The notes beneath the pieces are model-generated. The model had not been told where the DNA came from. It ran no database searches and worked only from the letters and a program-made list of their open reading frames with translations. Positions 1-6,846 of a stretch of 64,000 nucleotides of DNA are shown in pieces. A program made the position numbers and the translations under genes. Source of the DNA: Halopseudomonas laoshanensis (GTDB lineage: Bacteria > Pseudomonadota > Gammaproteobacteria > Pseudomonadales > Pseudomonadaceae); contig NZ_QOVF01000001.1 of NCBI RefSeq assembly GCF_008365385.1, positions 186,001 to 250,000 of the forward strand, in the 5' to 3' direction. Positions within the stretch are counted from its first letter, which is position 1; every line of letters starts with the position of its first letter.

Positions 1-1363
1 CATGGTCAATACGGATGCCGCCCGCGTGGGCCAGGTTGGCTCGCAGCATATCGATAAAGGCGCTGTAACCCTGGCGCTGTAAGCCATCGGGTGAGAACGC
101 CGAAACGCCCCAGTCCTGGCCCTGCTGGTTGAGGATATCCGGTGGTGCACCCACGCTGACGTCTGCCAGCAACTGGGTTTGCCGGGCCCAGGCAAGACTG
201 CCTGTGCCATCGGCGCCCACTGCCAGGTCGGCGATCACACCGATGTGCATGCCGCTGCTGCGGGCGACTGACTGTACCCGTTCCAGACTGCACGCGGTCA
301 ACCACTGGCAGAACGCGTGGAAATCAACCTCGTGCCTATGCTCCTGGGCAAACCGGTCTACAGCCGAGCCATTCGGATCGCGATAAGGCTCGGGCCACTG
401 ACGCCAATCGCCGGGGTGTCCGCTCGCGAGCATATGCGCGTGTAACGCTTCGAACCGGCAGTGCTGTTCCAGCGTGTCGCCACTGCGTTGACAGAAATGG
501 CTGAGATCCTTCGTCAGCGGGTTACTGGCTTTGCAGAACTCTTGGTACAGGTGTCGCCATAGCTGTCCGCGCACTTTGGCCACACCAACCCAGTCAATCA
601 GGGGTAGCTGTTCAAGCCGATCCCATTCCTGCCGCAGGCCGATGTCCTCAAGCGCCTGTTGCACCAGGGAGTCACCCAATACTCGGGCGGGCGAGGCATA
701 CAGCGGATTCAGCAGCAGCCGGCTTGAGGGTGAATAGGGGCTGTATTGTTCCGGGCGGGCACTGAACATGGCGTGAATCGGACTGATGGCTACCGCATCC
801 GCGCCTTTGCTGGCGGCCTGCCTGACCAGCGTCTCCAGCGCCAGGGTATCGCCCAGGCCGCCATCACCTTGGCGGCGTAGCGAATACAGCTGGGCAGACA
901 ACCCCCAGATGTGACTGCGCTGCCCCTCGGTGAGCTGGCTGACGCTTTGGCAGCGCAGCGGCGCCGTGGCCAGGGTCAGTTTGGTCTCTGCGATCATCAG
1001 TTGGTGATAGCCGCAGCTAGAGATTGGTGGCAGCCGGCCTTGTTCATCCAGGCGGCCGCTCACATTGCCACCCTGTTCCAGCTCTATTCTAAATGCGCTG
1101 CCCGCCGGAAACCGCTCCTGCAAGGAACAGGGATGATCGACCAGCGCCATAACAAGAGGGCCTTCCTTCGCCAGACGCAGCCGCTCGCGTTGTTCAGCCA
1201 GGCTAGCGCGAATCTGCTCGTCATTCTGCGCGGGAAGGCCCAGGGCACTCAACACCCCCTGCAATGCCTCAGGCGTCAGTTGTTGCGGTTGGCCGAAGGC
1301 GTCATCCCAGCGCAGCGTGATGCCGACGGCCGCGGCCAGTGCCATGAGCGATGTGTCGTTCAT
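1..1363 (-). CDS. malQ: 4-alpha-glucanotransferase MalQ (partial, 3' end outside window)
   Basis: Amylomaltase (GH77) that transfers alpha-1,4-glucan segments between maltodextrins in the cytoplasm. My translation from the ATG at 1363 gives 454 codons before the left edge; family members are near 690 residues, so about a third is missing. The visible end reads GIRIDH, the strand that carries the GH77 catalytic aspartate nucleophile; the acid/base glutamate lies beyond the edge. Internal stretches such as WGLSAQLYSLR followed by GDGGLGD are typical of bacterial MalQ. The start codon overlaps the treZ stop as ATGA, so translation is probably coupled to treZ. Together with glgA and treZ it forms a leftward glycogen/trehalose operon. 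In Pseudomonas treY usually follows; this cannot be checked here. Confidence 0.93.
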   Translation of the reverse strand, partial: MNDTSLMALAAAVGITLRWDDAFGQPQQLTPEALQGVLSALGLPAQNDEQIRASLAEQRERLRLAKEGPLVMALVDHPCSLQERFPAGSAFRIELEQGGNVSGRLDEQGRLPPISSCGYHQLMIAETKLTLATAPLRCQSVSQLTEGQRSHIWGLSAQLYSLRRQGDGGLGDTLALETLVRQAASKGADAVAISPIHAMFSARPEQYSPYSPSSRLLLNPLYASPARVLGDSLVQQALEDIGLRQEWDRLEQLPLIDWVGVAKVRGQLWRHLYQEFCKASNPLTKDLSHFCQRSGDTLEQHCRFEALHAHMLASGHPGDWRQWPEPYRDPNGSAVDRFAQEHRHEVDFHAFCQWLTACSLERVQSVARSSGMHIGVIADLAVGADGTGSLAWARQTQLLADVSVGAPPDILNQQGQDWGVSAFSPDGLQRQGYSAFIDMLRANLAHAGGIRIDH

Positions 1364-3147
1364 GCTTCGGCTTCCACGCTGACAACCACGCTGAGAGGTG
1401 GTAAATGATTGGCGGCTCCAGCGACATCCTCGCCGTAAGCGAATATCACCTTGGCAGCTTTGGTCAAAGGTGGTGTTGTCACCGACGTCTCTGACAGGTT
1501 CAGGTCGATGCGCAACCGGCTCTGATTACCCAGGGTCCAGGAAGCGGTCACCGCTTTGTCAGCCAGTACATGCGCCGCTTCAGCGCGGCTACCGACAAGG
1601 TGTGGAATGATGTATTGATGGCGAATCTGCAGTAGTCGACGATAGTAGTCAGCCCACTCCCGATGCTTGGGAAGTTCCAGGTCAGACCAGTTTGGCTGAG
1701 ATGCCTGGAAAGTCGCGACAGCATTCGGATCGGGTATGTGGTTGCGGGCAACGGCGTCGGCAAAGGCGGAGAATTCGGAGAACTCGTTACGCCGGCCTTC
1801 GCGCACTGCCTGCGCCAGTTCGTCGTGGTAATCGGTGAAAAACTGAAAGGGTTGTTCGCTGCCCCATTCTTCACCCATGAATAACAGCGGAATCATTGGG
1901 CTTAACAGCAACAGCGCGGTAGCGGCTTTTAGCGCAGGTTGTTCGGTGAGGTGGATCAAGCGCTCGCCGAGCGCTCGATTGCCCACCTGGTCATGATTCT
2001 GCAGGAACAGGACAAACGCCGTGGGAGGCAACTCGCCGCTGGGCTCGCCGCGCGCTACGCCATGCCGGTTGGGCTCGCCCTGATAGACAAAACCTTCCTG
2101 CAGACAGCGGGCCAGTTTATGAGTGGTGTCCGTGGCGAAGTCGGCGTAGTAACTTTCGCTTTCACCGGTAAGCAGGGCGTGCAGGGTATTGTGCCCGTCG
2201 TCGTTCCATTGGGCGTCGAACCCTTCGGCCAGCAAACTTGCGTCGTTGTGTTCATTTTCCAGCACCAGGTGCACATGGCGCTCGGGCGGTAAAACACTGC
2301 GTACCTGGCTGGCGAGTTCCACCAGGAAGCTCTGTTCGCTGATCGCGTGTGCGGCGTCCAGACGCAGACCGTCGACGCGGTAGTCCTGCAACCACATCAA
2401 GGCATTTTCACAGAAGAACGAGCGAACCGCTTGCCGACGAAAATCGATAGCCGGACCCCAGGGAGTTACAATATCCGTGCGAAAAAAATCCGCGGCGTAC
2501 TCGCCAAGATAGTTGCCTTCCGGCCCGAAGTGGTTGTACACCACATCGACAAACACCATCAGCCCCAGCGCGTGGGCCTGGTCTATAAGTTCACGCAGTT
2601 GCTCGGGGGTGCCGTAGGAGGACTGGGGCGCAAAGGGTAATACACCGTCATAGCCCCAGTTGCGCTGCCCGGGCACTTCATTCAAAGGCATGAGCTCAAT
2701 CGCGGTAACACCCATCTCGGCTAGTCGCGACAATTGCGCTTGAATGCCGCTGTAGCCGCCCATGACGCCGGGGTGAACTTCGTAGAGCACCGTTTCATGC
2801 CAAGGGCGCCCTAGCCAGTTGCTGACCTGCCAGCTATAAGAATGCGGGTCGATCACACAACTGGGCCCCGCGGCGCCCTCGGGCTGCCAGCGCGATGCCG
2901 GGTCAGGCACCTCCAGCTGGTGATCTATGCGGAAACGGTAGCGGCAACCAATAGCCTCTGGCACCCGTGCGGTAAACCAGCCGTCCTGCTCAGCGGTCAT
3001 GACCAGTTCTGGCCTGTCCGCTATAGCCCTGTCTGCCATAACAAGGGTGACGTTCCGAGCATTCGGCGCCCAGAGAGAAAAGTGGGTGCTACCATCAGCC
3101 TGTACTTGAGCGCCATGTTGTGGGGTCACCGTGACCGTCTGCCTCAC
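1360..3147 (-). CDS. treZ: Malto-oligosyltrehalose trehalohydrolase TreZ
   Basis: GH13 enzyme that releases trehalose from maltooligosyl-trehalose, the second step of the TreY/TreZ route from glycogen or maltodextrin. The 595-aa product has an N-terminal CBM48/E-set domain (about 1-95) and then the TIM barrel. All four GH13 regions can be seen: DVVYNH at 201, GLRLDAAH with nucleophile D264, VLENEHND with acid/base E297, and QNHDQ with D386. The start is GTG at 3147, which overlaps the glgA stop as GTGA; the gene ends in an ATGA overlap with malQ. Both overlaps point to one translationally coupled glgA-treZ-malQ message. Length and motifs are intact, with nothing suggesting decay. Confidence 0.95.
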   Translation of the reverse strand: MRQTVTVTPQHGAQVQADGSTHFSLWAPNARNVTLVMADRAIADRPELVMTAEQDGWFTARVPEAIGCRYRFRIDHQLEVPDPASRWQPEGAAGPSCVIDPHSYSWQVSNWLGRPWHETVLYEVHPGVMGGYSGIQAQLSRLAEMGVTAIELMPLNEVPGQRNWGYDGVLPFAPQSSYGTPEQLRELIDQAHALGLMVFVDVVYNHFGPEGNYLGEYAADFFRTDIVTPWGPAIDFRRQAVRSFFCENALMWLQDYRVDGLRLDAAHAISEQSFLVELASQVRSVLPPERHVHLVLENEHNDASLLAEGFDAQWNDDGHNTLHALLTGESESYYADFATDTTHKLARCLQEGFVYQGEPNRHGVARGEPSGELPPTAFVLFLQNHDQVGNRALGERLIHLTEQPALKAATALLLLSPMIPLLFMGEEWGSEQPFQFFTDYHDELAQAVREGRRNEFSEFSAFADAVARNHIPDPNAVATFQASQPNWSDLELPKHREWADYYRRLLQIRHQYIIPHLVGSRAEAAHVLADKAVTASWTLGNQSRLRIDLNLSETSVTTPPLTKAAKVIFAYGEDVAGAANHLPPLSVVVSVEAEA

Positions 3148-4718
3148 AGTGACTGCGTCCTCTGATCCCTACCGGGCCGAGCGAGGCTGGCGAACAACGA
3201 TTGTTCCGCCAGACTGTGATACAGCTGAGCGTAGGGTTTGGCGGCCTGCAGCCAGTATTGGGGCGCCTGCATGGCCTTGCAACGCATGGCCTCAAGTAAC
3301 GGTGGCAGCAGGTAGGTATTCAGCGCCCGCTCGATAGCCCCGGCAAAGCTGTCAGCGGTCATCTCATCGAACAGGAAACCCGTCTGGTCATCTTCAATGG
3401 TGTCGGCCAGCCCACCGGTACGATGGGCTATAGGCAGCGAACCGAAGCACTGCGCATAGCTCTGACTCAGCCCACAGGGTTCATAACGCGACGGCATCAA
3501 CAGAAAATCACTGCCAGCAAACATGCGCCGGGCATCGGCTTCATTGAAACCGCGATGAAAGCCGACATGCTCCGGGAATCGCTGCGCAAGCTGGGCAATC
3601 ATCTGCTCCAGTTCCGGCTGACCCTGCCCGAGTACTACCAGCCGGCCGCCACCGGCGATAATCTGTTCAATAACGCCGGGCAGCAGGTCCAGCCCTTTTT
3701 GCTCAACCAGGCGGGAAACAATCGCAAACAGCGGACCCTCCGAGGGTTGCAAGCCGAATAACTGCTCGACATACCGTGTATTGGCATGCCGTGCCTCCCA
3801 CTCGCCGGCACTGAAGTTCTGGATCAAATGGGAATCGGTTTGCGGATCCCAGCATTTGTCGATGCCGTTTACAAAGCCGCTGAGTTGCTGATTCTCCGCT
3901 CTCTGGCTGAGTAAGCCATGCAACCCACAACCCATTTCGGGTGCGGTGATTTCCTCAGCGTAGGTCTTGCTGACGGTTGTTATGTGGTCGGCGTAGGTGA
4001 GGCCTGCCTTGAGAAACGACAGCTTCCCGTAAAACTCCACCCCGTCGAGATTCAGCGCCTCGGGTGGCAGACCCAACTCTACCGCACAGTGCATCTCACA
4101 CAGACCCTGGTAAGCCAGGTTATGGACGGTAAACACGGTAGGCGTATGTTGGCCACGCCAGGTCATGTAGGCCGGGGTGAGAGCTGCAGGCCAGTCATGC
4201 GCATGCACCAGATCCGGCTGCCAACTGGGGCAGACCTCGCCAGATGCCAGGGCGGCAGCGGCAAGACCAAAGCGCGCGAAACGTATGTGATTATCCGGCC
4301 AGTCGCGGCCATTGCTATCGCCATAGGGCGTCCCGGGACGGTCATAGAGCTCCGGGCAGATGACCACATACAGGGTCAAACCATCCTCAAGCGTCATCCT
4401 TCCGATCTGGCAAGGCGGCAGGGCGGCATAGCCCGGCAAATCAGCGATGATCTGGATAGGATAGCCGCTGTTGATTACCTGCGGATAGCCAGGGACCATG
4501 ACTCTGACCCAGTGATACCGCGACAAAGCACGGGGTAAAGCGGCAGAAACATCGCCCAAGCCGCCGACCTTGACCAGGTCTGCCAGTTCGGACGTCACAA
4601 ACAGGACTTTCTTGCGATGGATGGGCAGGATATCAGCCGGTTCCTGAATCAGGGTAGGCTCGATCGGTGCGCCGCGAGTGTTGCTTTCGATTGTCTCCTT
4701 AGTCAGAGCCTTACCCAT
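3144..4718 (-). CDS. glgA: Glycogen synthase GlgA
   Basis: GT5 ADP-glucose-dependent glycogen (starch) synthase. The start chosen is the ATG at 4718, preceded by a GGAGG Shine-Dalgarno with 8-9 nt spacing; an in-frame extension of 29 codons upstream has no such site. The resulting 524 aa carry KVGGLGDV at 50-57 (the KxGGL ADP-glucose loop) and an EPCGLSQ motif with a following TGGLADT in the C-terminal Rossmann domain. About 35 residues precede the usual KVLFVTSE start of the family, so this GlgA has an N-terminal extension. It is first in the leftward operon with treZ (GTGA overlap) and malQ. A perfect inverted repeat lies 47 nt upstream of the start and may be regulatory. Confidence 0.94.
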   Translation of the reverse strand: MGKALTKETIESNTRGAPIEPTLIQEPADILPIHRKKVLFVTSELADLVKVGGLGDVSAALPRALSRYHWVRVMVPGYPQVINSGYPIQIIADLPGYAALPPCQIGRMTLEDGLTLYVVICPELYDRPGTPYGDSNGRDWPDNHIRFARFGLAAAALASGEVCPSWQPDLVHAHDWPAALTPAYMTWRGQHTPTVFTVHNLAYQGLCEMHCAVELGLPPEALNLDGVEFYGKLSFLKAGLTYADHITTVSKTYAEEITAPEMGCGLHGLLSQRAENQQLSGFVNGIDKCWDPQTDSHLIQNFSAGEWEARHANTRYVEQLFGLQPSEGPLFAIVSRLVEQKGLDLLPGVIEQIIAGGGRLVVLGQGQPELEQMIAQLAQRFPEHVGFHRGFNEADARRMFAGSDFLLMPSRYEPCGLSQSYAQCFGSLPIAHRTGGLADTIEDDQTGFLFDEMTADSFAGAIERALNTYLLPPLLEAMRCKAMQAPQYWLQAAKPYAQLYHSLAEQSLFASLARPGRDQRTQSL

Positions 4719-4764
4719 GCTGCCATCCTCCGCGCAGTTATTGAAACTGCAAAAATTGATCAAT

Positions 4765-4783
4765 GCTGCGTCAATGACGCAGC
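4765..4783. promoter_or_regulatory. Perfect inverted repeat in the glgA leader
   Basis: GCTGCGTC-AAT-GACGCAGC, an 8-bp perfect dyad with a 3-nt spacer, next to a 10-bp palindrome ATTGATCAAT (4755-4764). It lies 47 nt before the glgA start codon. On the glgA strand a T5 run follows a few bases later, so either an operator or a weak attenuator hairpin is possible. No known consensus was recognised. Confidence 0.35.
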
Positions 4784-4975
4784 TGCAAGATGCTTTTCTA
4801 GTCAAAAGGCGGGTTCGGGAGAAACAGCTTGAAACAACGCCCCTACATGGAAAATGACCGGGCTATTTTTCAAAAGTTTCGACTTTTTTGGCGGGTTCAG
4901 TGGAAAAAAATAGCTTGAACTTTTACTGACCCAATCAGGGTGTTTTCACGGCTTGGACGGTCGGCAACACCTGGC

Positions 4976-5392
4976 TCAGAATCCAGGGGGGTGGCGGTCC
5001 TTGAGATAGGGCAGTAACAGATTGAAAGCCTTGCTAAAAAACACCTCCAGGCGACTATCCATAACCATTTCGTTAATCGCAGCAGGTAAGGTTTCCTCGT
5101 GGCGAGTAGACTGATCGGCCGCGAAATACTGCTCATGTATCACTCGCTGCTTATTTTCCTCAGCCAATACCTGATAAGTGCTGGCTTTCGCATCACCCTG
5201 CCGCCGCACGCTCAAAGTAAGGCGGCTGAGTGAGGGGTCAATCCGTTCGAAATGCGCACTGGCCTCAAGGTTCTGGCTTTCAGCATAGCGGCACGCGCGG
5301 TTGAACCCGGGTAGTCCACAGCTTTCAAGGCGCTGCGCCAAGGTTTCATTGTGAACGTCCTGCTGGCTGTTATTGGGCAGATGATCATTCAT
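4976..5392 (-). CDS. Hypothetical protein, 138 aa
   Basis: I do not recognise this family. The ORF starts at an ATG with a good Shine-Dalgarno (AGGAG, 6 nt upstream), which supports a real gene. The product is hydrophilic and acidic-to-neutral, with no signal peptide, membrane segment or evident domain; the C-terminal part (LEVFFSKAFNLLLPYLKD) is its only hydrophobic stretch. It lies 257 bp upstream of glgA on the same strand, so it could be cotranscribed with the glycogen/trehalose genes, although glgA has its own leader with an inverted repeat. The start is divergent from the FKBP gene at 5642. Confidence 0.6.
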   Translation of the reverse strand: MNDHLPNNSQQDVHNETLAQRLESCGLPGFNRACRYAESQNLEASAHFERIDPSLSRLTLSVRRQGDAKASTYQVLAEENKQRVIHEQYFAADQSTRHEETLPAAINEMVMDSRLEVFFSKAFNLLLPYLKDRHPPGF

Positions 5393-5579
5393 GGCTTTCT
5401 CCTGACTTAGCCTGTGACGGTGATAACGGCGTAGATGCTCAGCTGCTTAGAGGGCAAGGACCGCTGTTAAGTGCCATGAATCTGTATGCCGGGCTCGCCT
5501 GATTAGTTGGAGAGTGCGCTGCGGTGGGGCGCAATTCTCATTTGCGTGGTCTTTGCTATGGTGCCGGTAGCCTGTGGCA

Positions 5580-5605
5580 AAAACCCCTGATAAGCTCGGG
5601 GTTTT
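5580..5605 (+). terminator. Terminator-like hairpin in the leader of the FKBP gene
   Basis: AAAACCCC, a 10-nt loop, then GGGGTTTT: an 8-bp perfect stem whose 3' arm ends in Ts. It sits in a divergent intergenic region only 36 nt before the FKBP start codon, where no upstream gene reads in this direction. It could end a short leader RNA or act as an attenuator. A TATGGT hexamer lies about 25 nt upstream, but no clear -35 was found. Confidence 0.45.
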
Positions 5606-5641
5606 ATTTCGCCCATTCGGGGCTCATCGATTGAGGTAAGC

Positions 5642-6337
5642 ATGAAGCGTAATTTACTGGCAGCCAGCGTTGCACTCAGTATTCTCACCCTGGCAGGTTG
5701 TGGGGAAAAAGAGCCGGAGCTTTCCAGCTCTATCCAGCAGGCCTCCTACGGTATTGGTCTGAACATGGGCGAAAGTCTGCTTAACGATGGTCTGGATGAT
5801 ATTGATCCGGATGCGCTGGCGCTGGGTATGCAAGATGCATTGGGCGGGACTGAGCCGCGTTTGAGTGAAGAAGAACTGACCGCAGCATTTACCGAGCTGC
5901 AGACGCGCGCTGAAGAGCGCAGCACCGAGCTGGCTGAAGAGGCGTTGTCGGCCAATGAAGACTTTCTGGCAGAGAATGCCAAGCGCGAAGGCGTAACCAC
6001 CACCGCCTCAGGCTTGCAGTATGAAGTGATCACCGAAGGTGAGGGCGAAGAGCAGCCCGCAGAGAGCGATGTAGTAACAGTGCATTATGAAGGCAAGCTG
6101 GTAGACGGAACTGTATTTGATAGCTCCATCAGCCGCGGCGAGCCAGTGGAACTGCCAGTTAATGGCGTCATTCCTGGCTGGGTTGAGACCCTGCAGTTGA
6201 TGAATGTGGGCGACAAGTGGAAGGTCACCATTCCGAGCGAACTGGCCTATGGCGCGCGTAGCCCGAGCCCGGTGATTCCGCCGAATTCAGTGCTGGTGTT
6301 CGAGCTGGAACTGCTTGGCATTCAAGGCGAAGAATAA
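5642..6337 (+). CDS. FKBP-type peptidyl-prolyl cis-trans isomerase, lipoprotein
   Basis: Periplasmic folding catalyst of the FkpA/Mip/FklB group. The 231-aa precursor begins with a lipoprotein signal ending in LAGC (Cys20), so the mature protein should be membrane-anchored. Residues about 27-115 form the acidic helical FKBP_N dimerisation region. The C-terminal FKBP domain (about 125-228) shows VTVHYEGKLVDGTVFDSS, then VIPGWVE, then LAYGAR, the usual rotamase-pocket residues. The start ATG follows TGAGGTAAGC. It is monocistronic as far as can be seen. Downstream is a 509-bp gene-free region with a long inverted repeat close to the stop codon. Confidence 0.93.
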   Translation: MKRNLLAASVALSILTLAGCGEKEPELSSSIQQASYGIGLNMGESLLNDGLDDIDPDALALGMQDALGGTEPRLSEEELTAAFTELQTRAEERSTELAEEALSANEDFLAENAKREGVTTTASGLQYEVITEGEGEEQPAESDVVTVHYEGKLVDGTVFDSSISRGEPVELPVNGVIPGWVETLQLMNVGDKWKVTIPSELAYGARSPSPVIPPNSVLVFELELLGIQGEE

Positions 6338-6359
6338 GCCTTGCTGACGTAGCGCGAAA

Positions 6360-6409
6360 GTAACACTGCCTGAGGCTCGAAACAGAGCGTTCGAACCTCA
6401 GGGTGTTAC
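6360..6409. repeat. Long inverted repeat downstream of the FKBP gene
   Basis: Left arm: GTAACAC (6360), CCTGAGG (6369) and CGAA (6378). Right arm: TTCG (6390), CCTCAGG (6396) and GTGTTAC (6403). The arms pair over 18 bp with small internal bulges and an 8-nt loop. No T-run follows on the + strand, so it is not a classical terminator. The GTAACACT unit recurs at 6428 in direct orientation. It could stabilise the 3' end of the FKBP mRNA or be a REP-like element. Confidence 0.55.
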
Positions 6410-6574
6410 TGTTATGCACATTCTGAAGTAACACTCAATAATCTTTTTCCGCTTTATCGGTGTTTTCTTCTAAGTAATTAAGTAGTTGATTTTAAACGTT
6501 TTTATAGTTGGTTAAAAAACATTCATTTTCACTGCTACCGCATTCTTCAAGGCTCCTGGCCTTTTCCCCATACG

Positions 6575-6609
6575 TTGTGCACAGACTTATCCACAGATGT
6601 TGTGGGTAA
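6575..6609. other. Cluster of three DnaA-box-like 9-mers
   Basis: TTATCCACA at 6587-6595 is a perfect DnaA box. TTGTGCACA (6575-6583) and, on the other strand, TTACCCACA (6601-6609) each differ from TTATNCACA at one position. The last two form an inverted pair separated by 5 bp. An AT-rich stretch of about 100 bp precedes them. No replication gene is nearby, so this is not the expected chromosomal oriC; a DnaA-titration or DnaA-regulated site is possible. Confidence 0.5.
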
Positions 6610-6798
6610 CTGATAAACCTGCCCTGCAGCCCCGTAAATACGTTTGCGCAGGCAATTGCTCGGCTGGAATTACGCTGTGGGAGAGGTGATCAGCGTCGGC
6701 ATCGATGCTTCGGCATGCAGTCAGGATGCGACTGGCTAAGTCAATAGATAAAAGAGTCGGGGGGAAGAACTACTGCGGATAGGCTGGGTAACGCTGCC

Positions 6799-6834
6799 CC
6801 AAACCCGACGGCCAAAACAACCGAACGGGTTTGG
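6799..6834. terminator. Inverted repeat after prc, possible terminator
   Basis: CCAAACCCG (6799-6807) and CGGGTTTGG (6826-6834) form a 9-bp perfect stem with an 18-nt loop, starting 13 nt beyond the prc stop codon. There is no T-tract, so if it ends prc transcription it does so inefficiently or with Rho. Confidence 0.4.
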
Positions 6835-6846
6835 ATGGAGAGATAT

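Larger units (their letters stand above)
6338..6846. other. Gene-free region between the FKBP gene and prc
   Basis: 509 bp without a credible ORF. It contains, in order, a long inverted repeat (6360-6409), a third copy of GTAACACT (6428), a markedly AT-rich segment (about 6435-6540), a cluster of DnaA-box-like 9-mers (6575-6609), and a 9-bp inverted repeat (6799-6834) just downstream of the prc stop. No tRNA or known small RNA was recognised. Confidence 0.6.
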
